From: Maniola hyperantus
Taxonomy: Eukaryota > Arthropoda > Insecta > Lepidoptera > Nymphalidae
Direction: 5' to 3'
Assembly: GCF_902806685.2 (NCBI RefSeq)
Contig: NC_048538.1
Location: 4,836,001 to 4,900,000 of the forward strand
Length of the DNA: 64,000 bases
Shown: in pieces, positions 54,740 to 64,000 of the stretch
How the letters are laid out: each line of letters starts with the position of its first letter
Numbering within the stretch: position 1 is the first letter of the stretch
Made by a program: the position numbers and the translations under genes
The notes under the pieces: generated by a model
Database searches by the model: none
The model's input: the letters and a program-made list of their open reading frames with translations, nothing else
Told to the model about the DNA's origin: nothing

Positions 54740-54838
54740 AGATAAAGGCTACTTTTTATCCCGGGAAATCAAAGAGTTCCCAAGGGATTTAAAAAAGTCT
54801 AAATCTACGCAGACGAAGTCGCGGGTACCATCTAGTAT
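54740..54838 (+). repeat. RepD right half
   Basis: 'gataaaggctactttttatc', 'aatcaaagagttcccaaggg' and 'cagacgaagtcgcgggtacc' with atctagt. Confidence 0.7.
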
Positions 54839-55794
54839 AGACATATTATAAAAGTTCGCTGGAAAACGATGTTTTAATTTACTGAAATCTGTGAAATATA
54901 ATGAACTGTGTTTATGTACTTACCTATACTAATATTTTTTGTGGCTACAAACGGATAAAAATGAAAACGAGTATATAAAAAATATGGCTAATTTTATAAA
55001 ATTCTCAAAACAACCACCACTAGTACCACTACCAAACTTAAAAGAACTTATCTGAAGTTATTTTCATCCTGGAAAACAATGTGTTCTGTGATCGAGATTA
55101 AAAGAAACAAATCCTTTGCGGATGAAATCACGTGCATGGTGCAGCTAGTTTATGCCTAGTATGAAATTTAATCTGGTAGTTATAAAAACTTTGAAAATAT
55201 TGTTCATCGAGCTCGCGAACTAATTACAAAGAAAGAAGAAGAACACAGACATAGTTTATGCCGACATTACATGTTTTGATACATTTTTATATTTTTACTA
55301 CATTTTTATGAATCCACTGAGAATATTTCGAATGGATCCAAAGTTATAATGCTAAAAATATTAGCGTGATTTCCCTCATAACTTAGACTACCTTATTTAG
55401 TTCAGAGTTTTTTACTTTGCAGCAGTGGTGGTCTGTGCTCGGGGTAAAAATAAAGTAGGTATACCTACCCAATATTTTCTTAGCCCTGGGCTTGAGTGTT
55501 TGAGAAATTGGTATTTTATCTCGGTGTTTACCTTTCACAAGCACCTGTTCGGATCTTCGTTAAATATTTTAACGGCTCTTTTCGAAATAAGTATGAAACT
55601 AGCTTCTTCCATGTTAATCTATGTCCTAGCCCTATCGATCTCCTCTTTTGTATGATAGCGCCAATCTTTCTCCGTTCATAACTAACTAGATGATACTCGC
55701 GACTTTATTCACATCGATTTAGTTTTTTAATCTCGTGAGAAATCTTTAAACCAGTTTTTCTACCAGTGGCCTGCCTGTGTACGTGCAAAAACAT
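54839..55794. other. noncoding stretch
   Basis: Nothing recognised. Confidence 0.4.
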
Positions 55795-55970
55795 TTAAGT
55801 ATAGTCCGTACAAAATGACTCCTCACGCGCCATTTTAACTCTATGGATTAACTTTCATGTCAAATCTCAAAAGTACGGTTCACCTTTAAAATAAGGACTA
55901 AAATCGTACTTTTGACATAAAGTTTGAGACAAAAAGTTAAAATGACGCGTGAAGAGTTCAATTTTACGTA
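55795..55970. mobile_element. RepV foldback element, copy 2
   Basis: 'tgactcctcacgcgccattt' … 'gtcaaatctcaaaagtacgg' on the left is inverted by 'tcgtacttttgacataaagt' … 'aaaatgacgcgtgaagag' on the right. Confidence 0.75.
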
Positions 55971-56450
55971 TACATAATGTTGTGCATACAAATAATATCA
56001 CACGTGAATCACAGATTTTAAAGGCGGAAAGCATAAATAAAACATAAGCTCGACGCTCTGGCGACAAATATTTGCTTCGTACGCACAAACATTGGCCCCA
56101 GGGACTAACATTACGGACTTTTAACAAAAATGTTAACAGGGGACGCCTAATTTATTCAATTTATGATTAATGCTTGTTCTTTGTCCCTTCTTCCTTCGCC
56201 GGTGCGTTTACTTTGAATTAATTACAATACATTTTTCGGAAGGAAAAAAGCTTTTTAAATAATGTAATAAACGTAATAAATACACAACAGTAGGTACCTA
56301 CGCCATAATATACGAATGAAAATTACGCTGTGTCCCTTAATTTTCCCCTACTTATATTTTGCAAGAGTGTATAATTAATGCGAGTCAATGAGCATGGTTC
56401 TTTATTTTTGAAATATTTTATTTACTTGTATTTATGTAGCAGAGAAAAGA

Positions 56451-56635
56451 GGAAATCAGGGACTTTGTGTATTTCCGAGGAAACCGCGAAATCCCTGAAG
56501 AAACTCCAATTGGTTATCTCATTCTACTGAACAATCAAGTGGAATGGCAGAATACTGAACATAGTAGGTATACTATGTTCAGTATTCCTCGGAAAGTTCA
56601 GTGTTCCTCGGAAATCCACAAAGTCCCTGATTTCC
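56451..56635. mobile_element. foldback element with two nested stems
   Basis: Outer arms 56451-56481 and 56605-56635 pair over 31 bp with one mismatch. Inner arms 56551-56566 and 56571-56586 pair perfectly around ggta. Confidence 0.85.
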
Positions 56636-58321
56636 ACTACAACATAACATAACTATTTATTGTCACTATACCTAGTGAAATGATTATCAAGTTCATAAAT
56701 AATGCATTAGATTAGATTGAATGTGGTCCAGAACGCAATCTGAACATCCTAACTACATAACAGACAGACAAACAGATTAGTATGGATACTATAAGTTAGT
56801 AGTCGATTGCGATAGCCTTCATTCAAACTATGGTTTCGTCTCACGCTGCTTTAGTCTTATAATATCTTCCGGTATAACAAATAACAGAACATCTTAATCT
56901 TTCCTTTCTTTCTTTTCTTTTCTTTATTTATCCTGAAGCGGTTCAAGCTTCCATCCATTCAAAAAGCTCACAATAAAGATTCTCTTTATGAAACCACCTT
57001 TACGTTCACACGTATAACAACAGCGGTAGCTAGGTATAATTCCCTCCTACATCACAAAAGGAAATGAGCCATTACACGCTTGGATAGACTTTGTATTTGA
57101 ACCTTATATCTGCTATTTCTTTCTCAAATAACAACAAGTAATATCTTTACGTGATTCAGTAATGTTTTTTTGAAACAAACACTCATAGAAGAGATTGAGT
57201 GAGTTCCTTCATAAAATGTTGGGTAGCTCTGAGTATTTGCTATTATTAGGTAGATATACCTAAAAATATTATATTCAAGTACTTTGTAATATTATTGAAG
57301 CATATTATTTAGTGGCAGTTTAAAAAATCCTCCCTTAGTGAACTGACATCTCCAACGTAGCTCAAACCACTGGGAGTAGAAATATGAGATTTTCTTGACC
57401 AGATCCAGGTAGCTGCGGATTCAATTCATGCGGACGCAGTTAGGGAAAATTAGCTGAAATTTAATTCTATTTAGTGTAGTTTAGTTCTATTTTAATAAAA
57501 TGAAGCCACACCCCTACATCAAAACTTTTTCAGCTCAAAAATCGATTTTTCATAAACTAGAAAGAAACAAAGGAAATGTGTTAACTTATATGGTGCCACA
57601 AAAAGTGCAGATAAAAAATGAAATAATCACTCAAAATAAGATGCGTGGTGTGTGGTACCAAAATGGATTCCTCTTAGAATTTATTGCGCCTGTGGCGGGA
57701 ACATAGGCACAGCGCTGGTCTTCCGTGACTTTAACGTTTTCTCATACTTATAATCGAGTCGGAGATCAGAAACTGAGGTCATAATAATATCATTATTCAC
57801 ACCTAAAAATATTAATTCCAGTGTTAAAATTTTGTTTATAAAATAAGGCTTGCGGGTAATGTGAGTCATGCCCTTTTTCACCCTAATGGTCAGTAAATTC
57901 TGGTTTAATTGTTTTATAAGCAACTAAAGTATATTTAAAGTAATTTATTATACGTATTTCCCCAATTATTATTCTGGATTATTATTTTGTAACACTGAAG
58001 TGGCTCTTTTTTACCTAAAAGTTGTTAAATACTTTGTTAGTTAGGTAATAAATTCCATTTCATCATGATATTTTCATCTTTAGAGAAACAAAAGTTAACT
58101 TATTAAGAACTCTGTTAAAATTATTTTTTCTATTTCTTATTTTTTCTTTCCGCCACATCCGAATATCCTAGACAACCTGTTTTATTAAAAAGAACAACAG
58201 TAGTTTGAGGTAATTTGGGAATACCGAAGGAATAAGACAGCTGCATACATAGGTACAAACATAGAATTCCAACCCTTTATAATAATCCTTTCCATAGTTC
58301 AGTAAATTAGTTATCAGTAAG
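56636..58321. other. noncoding stretch
   Basis: It contains a reversed ctttctttcttttcttttct tract (56905-56930) and two 68-80-codon frames without recognisable domains. No element was identified. Confidence 0.35.
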
Positions 58322-58536
58322 TTATTATAAATGCGAAAGTGAGTTTCTTTGTTGGTTTATTGGTTTGTCGGTTTGTTGGTTTGTCCTTCAATCACGTCGC
58401 AACGGTGCAACGGATCGACGTGATTATTTGCATGAGTATAGATAAAGACCTGGAGAGTGACATGGGCTACTTTTTATCCCGGGATTTTTGGAAAACTTAA
58501 TTCCACGCGGACGAAGTCGCGGGCATCAGCTAGTCA
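58322..58536 (+). repeat. RepD copy, full length
   Basis: 'ttataaatgcgaaagtgagt', 'cacgtcgcaacggtgcaacg', 'gtgacatgggctacttttta' and 'gtcgcgggcatcagctagt'. Confidence 0.8.
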
Positions 58537-58772
58537 GTAATACAGTGAAAATAAAACAAGACAATCAGTTAAATATTCCGATTTAAAAAGTCGTTTGTGG
58601 AAATGGAAAAATAAATGGCTTCGCTTACAAGAACCTCTGCGGGGATCTATTGCTGGATTGTTTGCGTTCGCTCTTAAGCTCGTCTTTTGTAAATACGCCC
58701 TATACGTCTTTTATAAATTTTCCCTCTACTGTTCTATACCTCATTGAATTATTAGGGTAAGAAAAATACTTT

Positions 58773-59018
58773 CAAAAAACCGGCCAAGTGCGTGGCTGGC
58801 CACGCGCAGTGTACGCACGCGTAGTCACAACATATTTTACAAACGGATCTATATTTCATTTCACCACTTTGTCGGCGTGATAAATATTTATACCCATGCC
58901 AAATTACAGATTTCTAGCACTAATAGTGTCTGAGATTAACCGAGGACGGACGGAGGGACCGACGGACGGACATGGCGAAACTATAAGGGTTCCTTGTTTA
59001 CTACGGAACCCTAAAAAC
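58773..59018 (+). repeat. RepA variant
   Basis: It starts 'aaaaccggccaagtgcgtgg', carries gacggacggaca, and ends 'ttactacggaaccctaaaaa'. The centre (cacgcgcagtgtacgcacgc) differs from other copies. A decayed second 3' end follows at 59118-59195. Confidence 0.7.
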
Positions 59019-59414
59019 AACTCAATTAATCGATATTGGGATTTTGTAAACATAATAATTATTAACTGACCTTTAAACTTTAGTTATACCTTCTTAGCTC
59101 TAACAATTTCTTTTGTACATGGCTGTGGTACACGAATAGACAGACAGACTAAACGAAACTGTTAAAGTTCCTTGTTTTACTACAGAACCTTAAAAGAGAA
59201 AATGAGAGTATCTGGATCATATTATAATACATCGTAGTCCTTTCTTATTATAATTGGTGGCATCTGTCCTCGCCGCATTTTGTGGAAAGACCCTTTTCCC
59301 TTGTCCAGCTGTGGATGCGTGCAGGCTGATGAATGGGATTGTATTGGTCCTCAGTACGACTTGCTACAAAAACGTACAAGATAAGATGCTACAATAGTAC
59401 ATTACTGCACGAGA

Positions 59415-60019
59415 CCGGGAAGCAAGGGCGGATCCAGGGGGGCGGGTCATGGGGGTTTCCGGGATGAAAGCTTTCTCTGTGTAGTACCTGGTCAAAAAGA
59501 TAGACCGTCAAATGGTAACAGATAAGTAGATAGACACGCTTTCGCATTTATAATATTAGTAGCTACCTTATGATTTTTTCGTAAATATATGAAAAATTTC
59601 CGTGAGAACCCTTTAATTTTCCGGGATAAAAAGCCGTTTCCGAGGATAAACTATCTCTGAATAGTACCAAATTTTGATTTAGAATATGGACTTTGAAAAG
59701 ATAACAGATAGATAGAAACATTCGCATTTATAATACGTCTAGAACGTGACTAATCTGCTTTCTTTGCCTATTCCAAGAAAATAGTACCTACTCTGTCAAA
59801 ATCATAGGGGCCCCGTTATTCTAATGTGCCCAGGGCCTCCAATAGGTTAAAGACGGCCCTGCGTGCGGGTGTGCGGGGCGTCCCCCCCCCCCCCCAACCC
59901 CCGCTCGTCATACCCCGATTACCAACTCGACCTGTCGCAAGAGGTCGAGATGTTGTGACTTGACCACGACTATGTGACCACCCCCTGGCACCAAAGCTGG
60001 ATCCGCCCTTGCCGGGAAG
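59415..60019. mobile_element. hAT-like non-autonomous DNA transposon with 8-bp target duplication
   Basis: Perfect 15-bp TIRs CAAGGGCGGATCCAG at 59423-59437 and, inverted, 59997-60011 bound a 589-bp element. It is flanked on both sides by the exact 8-bp repeat CCGGGAAG (59415-59422 and 60012-60019). 8-bp duplications and short C-A-start TIRs are the hAT pattern. Inside are two RepD-variant fragments (about 59500-59560 and 59585-59745) and half of a RepG element (59865-59941). No transposase frame. Confidence 0.85.
59865..59941. repeat. RepG half element inside the hAT element
   Basis: 'gcgtgcgggtgtgcggggcg' then a 14-C run and 'cgactcgacctgtcgc'-like right end (ccaactcgacctgtcgcaag). The left TIR is missing. 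Confidence 0.75.
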
Positions 60020-60879
60020 TAAGCGTTTTCTATCCCGGTCGAGGCATGTATAGTGCTTTTCTAAAAAATTAAAGTAGTAATTTATTTAAAAAAGGTAAAT
60101 ATATATATATATAGTACTACGTATTTTGTTAATTCGGCCTCCTCTCTCAAATTAGGTGTGCAATTAAATTCCATACTGTCCTCACTTGAACTAATTTTAT
60201 TTAAACGGTAACTTGTTTTTAATAAATAATTTAAAACGAACAGTCAATTCGCGCCTTAATATGAAGACAAAAAAATTCAAACTTTTTAAACTTTTGACGC
60301 TTACAGCGGGCTCGCAGCGCAGTACAAAAGCCGATACCGTGTTGTGAGCGCTGAAAACGCAATTCGGTAGAGTTCCGAATTCAAACTATTTAAGAAGAAT
60401 ATTAAAAATATACAAGATATTCAGGAAGAAAGATTATTCCAAATTCAAACTTATCATAGTAATTAAATTCTATTCGGTTGGAGATTATCTAAATTTTAAA
60501 ATTTAAGAAATGTACATTTTTACTAACTTATTTGACATATAACTTTTTTTTAGTATGTACTTACTAGGACATAATAGTAATACTCGAGACTGCCCTTTTG
60601 CCATCATTTGATTATAATAATTTTATGACTTACTTAATAATATTAAACTTTTTTTTTTTTTTAATGCAAAATTATAAGAATTGATTAATTATAATGAATA
60701 ATATGTTAATAATGAGATATTTGAGCTATTGTATTGATAAATAATTGTTGTGTTGCAGTAATAGTAAGGATTCCTATTATTAATTCTATTTGTGTACCTA
60801 TTCAAATTTGCACACCATAGTATGGTACTTAGATTGTAGCTCGAAACAAAAATTGTAATTGACAACTTATAAATGTAAC
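60020..60879. other. noncoding stretch
   Basis: AT-rich; nothing recognised except poly(T) at 60649-60662. Confidence 0.4.
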
Positions 60880-60925
60880 CTACAATCAGCAAATAAATAA
60901 TTTGTATTTGTATTTGTATTTGTTA
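60880..60925 (+). repeat. retroposon tail (TATTTG)n
   Basis: 'aatcagcaaataaataattt' then tatttg units. This is a typical 3' end; the body upstream was not identified. Confidence 0.5.
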
Positions 60926-62036
60926 ACTTTTCTGAACAGTAAATAATTGTGAGGAACAAACATTATTCCAAATTCAAACTTACTTTCCTGGATTGCTGTA
61001 GTAATACCTACTGTCCAGAAAAGAAATTCCATACTTACTTTTCTGGACAGTACCTAGTGATACTGTCCGGGATGTTTGATGACTTTCGAACCAATCTACA
61101 GGGTATGAAATGTGCACATTTCATATCATTTTTTAGAAAAGAGTTTAAGTCGTTGTAGGACATCCTGGCTAAAAAACTTACTTCGTGGCTCAGAACAAAG
61201 CACCCGAAAACATTGTTCAGAGCTACTGTGTCTAAAATTTAGATTGCCGCAATGACTGACAACTATCGTTACTGTAGGTCCACCATAAGAAGAAGAAGAT
61301 GGTCTATCCATTGACTATGAAACTCTTTGCCTGACTATGAAAAACTTGATGATAGCTGTTATGTAGCGCAGACAAGAATTTTGGTGGGTTCTTTCGGTTG
61401 AAATCAATTGCATACACTTGTCAATTTCAGTTGAATAAATGAAAATCATGACATTAGTATCTACTAAACTCACACTAAACTTTATAATAATATGGCCAGA
61501 TTGCATGTGTATAAAAAGTTATTGTATTGAACACCATGTCTTACGGGCGAAATTAATATAGTTTTATCTAATTAAGACCGTAAATCAATGAAAGGTATGT
61601 TCTTTTATTGAATGCAGTTTTTTGATTGGTGGTATATTTTTGGAACAAAAATCAAGCCTTTTGATTAAAATATTCCGGTTCAGTCCGACAGATGCTCTAT
61701 TTTTCTCGCATGCACAAAAGCATTCTCTGTTTGCAATTGTGATCGCTTCCGACTGAAGTGGTGTTTACTTATGCAGCGGGACCTGCAACAGTTCGCCTTG
61801 TATTCTAAATGAGGAGAGCGTTTTCATTAACTTTCAATCGCTGTGGGCAACGATGATTGCTGTTCCAGAATTGGAAGAGAAATCCCTTGTTGCCATATTT
61901 ATCTTTTGAGCGTAAAATTGTGTTAGGGAATTTTTGCTTCTATTCACCGCGATTTGTCAATAAATAAGTAGAAATGATTTACACAAGCGCGTTTCACCTT
62001 AGGCAGCGTCGTTTCTTTCTACCAGGTATGATATTT
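60926..62036. other. noncoding stretch
   Basis: Short repeats of 'ttactttcctgga' / 'acttttctggacagt' at 60915-61055; otherwise nothing recognised. Confidence 0.4.
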
Positions 62037-62217
62037 TTTTTAATAAAGAATATGAGCCATGTTAAATAAATAATATTCCCCTTTCCTCTCCAACTAAGCG
62101 TCAAGCTTGTGCAATCAGTAAGTACGACAATAGGTAGTGCAACGGGCGGGGATTGAACCGTTGACCTTTCGGCTTTCAGTCCACTCCTCTACCCGTTGAA
62201 CTATTGAGGCTTTATTG
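62037..62217 (-). repeat. SINE-Phe copy
   Basis: 'cctctccaactaagcgtcaa', 'gcaacgggcggggattgaac' and 'cccgttgaactattgaggc'; full length with the tRNA-like head at the right. Confidence 0.8.
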
Positions 62218-63114
62218 AGAATTGTAGCCAAGTGCTAATGCTAAAGCGTTTTCATTAATGGTTTAATATTTGTAGCCAACTTTATGAATGCTGTTGCAGA
62301 TTTCGGAAGATAAATCCCTTGTTTCTATGACTCCTGAGCGTATGAAAATCACGTTAAAAATCATTTATTTACTTTTAAAAAATCTTGCTTTTGACTTAGA
62401 TAAGTATTTTAGGAAACTTTAAGCTGAGTGATTAAATCGGCGTTCGAAGTTCCAACCATGAGAGAAGAGGATTCTTACACGACTTCTTTGTTACACGCTT
62501 GCGAAAAGAAATTAGAAGGTGTATTTTCCTTATCCCCATAACTCCTTAGCGTAAGATCACACGAGGGAATTTTTGTTTCTAACCCATTTTCCTCTTGTTT
62601 TCCTAAATTTTCTTCAATGATACGACAAAAACAGGACTTTGGTATACATAGAACGAGCATATACTTACCACAATAGTGAATTAAATTTTAATAAAATGCC
62701 TTAGTTTTCCGGGTCAACCCTAAAATAAATTCCACTTTCTATAATTATTTAGAAGTTATATAACCTAGTAAAAAATTTAAAGTTTTCCCTAAAAATATAA
62801 AAGAAACGTTGTAGAAAAGTTTTACCGAGGTCTACTAAACTTACAAATTCTAGCAATGCGCCTAATCTGTACAAAAACTGCCACGAGAAAATGTCTGAGA
62901 GGTCTTATTCAAGCTTTTTCTTTGAAAAACTAAAAAGTTTCTAACATTATTAATATACTTCTGTAAGAGCACATAATTTCAACATTTTTATTGCAGACGT
63001 TGTCCTGCCTGGAAAAGCAAATTAAATAATATGATATTTTACTCTTTTCGGGCACATGAATATTTATGTTCTAACCTAACTTTAGATTTTGGCCACAGAG
63101 ATAGTAGATTTTGG
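62218..63114. other. noncoding stretch
   Basis: Nothing recognised. Confidence 0.4.
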
Positions 63115-63245
63115 TAAATATAGTATTGCTTTATTACATTTACTAAAAGTAAGGCACAATTACTAATAACGTTCCAAACACGCCTTGGTCTGAGAAGAAG
63201 CCCAAAACAAACTCAGTACTCTCAAGCAACCTCCTAGTTCCCGCT
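63115..63245 (-). repeat. LINE 3' remnant, reversed
   Basis: 'cgttccaaacacgccttggt' and 'aaacaaactcagtact' match 33790-33848. Confidence 0.5.
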
Positions 63246-63697
63246 TAAAGAAGTTTTCCTTCATAAATAGATACGAAAGTTAAACTGCTCCGAATTTATT
63301 AGTACCAACTACGAACTACGAAGGAGAAAATTACAAACCATCCATAGTCCACACAGTTGTGTCGTGCAAGCCATTACTTATGCACCGGATGGCTGGTTAG
63401 AAAATAACTTGTGCACAGTCAACTCGTTCCCAGCAAAACTTGGAATAGCGCACAAAGAATTTATTATTGTTGTTGGCGTAGTGGAAAACATCTTTTATAA
63501 CTGACACAGCTTTATGGAACTTATATTGAAACTCACAGCGAGAAATGGCTGTGATTCTGAAAACTGGTTTCCTTTTAGTCTGTTTCTGAAATGCTGTGTA
63601 TTTTCAGTTGATATCCTAATTCCTAACATTTTAAAAAGATGTTTGGGTATTTGTCTTCAAGGACAATACATTTTTTTACTTTGAGAATATCATATCA

Positions 63698-63880
63698 GCC
63701 GATAGACGTCCACTGTTGGACATAGGCCTCTTGTAGGGACGCTACACGCAATGGCCGCGGCGCGCCGCCTGAATCTAGTGGCTCCTGAGACGCATTTAAT
63801 GTCGTCTGTCCACCTAGTGGGGTTTTCCAAGGATGCGCTTTCTTATAAGAGGTCACCATTCTAGCACATCTGGACCTCAA
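63698..63880 (-). mobile_element. RTE-type LINE 3' end
   Basis: The minus strand reads 'ccactaggtggacagacgac' … 'caacagtggacgtctatcgg' then TGA. The last codons spell QQWTSIG, the usual end of this LINE's ORF2. Frameshifts separate the RWTDD part from the end. Confidence 0.75.
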
Positions 63881-64000
63881 CGGGAGCTAGGTGTAAGGTA
63901 CTACATTTCGCTTGCTTGCTTTGTCAGTAGGGTAAATAAGTAGCTACGACTTAAAGCTGAAACCTTCCATTCGAAGAAACGTACGGATTTAAGTCAAGCT
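63881..64000. other. window end
   Basis: Nothing recognised. Confidence 0.4.

Overview
The window is an AT-rich, intron-bearing animal sequence that looks like a moth or butterfly genome. The evidence is an insect laccase-like gene with GT-AG introns. It also carries dense interspersed repeats of kinds I associate with Lepidoptera: tRNA-derived SINEs, RTE-type LINE tails, an element ending in 'tacggaaccctaaaaa', and one ending in 'gcgggcatcagctagt'. No bacterial, viral, CRISPR or operon structure was seen. Species was not determined, and all repeat family labels here are local to this window.

Left end (1-1935): a minus-strand first coding exon at 227-354 encodes the start of a PARN/PNLDC1 (Trimmer)-type 3'-exonuclease; the rest of that gene lies left of the window. 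About 1.3 kb away, in divergent orientation, is a predicted TATA-plus-initiator promoter (1622-1658) and a 5' leader with a 34-codon upstream ORF.

Main gene (1936-25120, +): six exons join in consistent phase into a 621-residue multicopper-oxidase-fold protein, apparently a type II membrane protein with a Cys-rich N-terminal region. Its copper sites are partly destroyed. The first HxH is HxR, and the His-Cys-His of the last motif is Arg-Asp-Glu, while the other His ligands survive. It therefore fits the insect multicopper-oxidase-related protein (MCORP) class rather than an active laccase. Introns 3 and 4 are 9.2 and 9.8 kb and full of transposon debris.

Right part (25121-64000): almost entirely repeats. 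These include several foldback/TIR elements, a complete hAT-like element with perfect 15-bp TIRs and an 8-bp target duplication (59415-60019), and a GC-rich poly(A) retroposon with a 13-bp target duplication (49896-50491). There is also a recent ~780-bp tandem duplication (45399-46942), and there are broken RTE and other LINE remnants. One stretch, 50900-51228, looks like the CpG-rich first (noncoding) exon of a further plus-strand gene whose body would lie beyond 51.2 kb and probably past the window. No other protein-coding gene could be supported.

Repeat labels: RepA = 'accggccaagtgcgagtc … tacggaaccctaaaaa'; RepD = '… gcgggcatcagctagt' with cacgtcgcaacg core; RepE = related end with 'gatctatcaacgca' core; SINE-B, SINE-Phe, SINE-R, SINE-Q = tRNA-derived SINEs; RepG, RepH, RepK, RepV = foldback/TIR elements.
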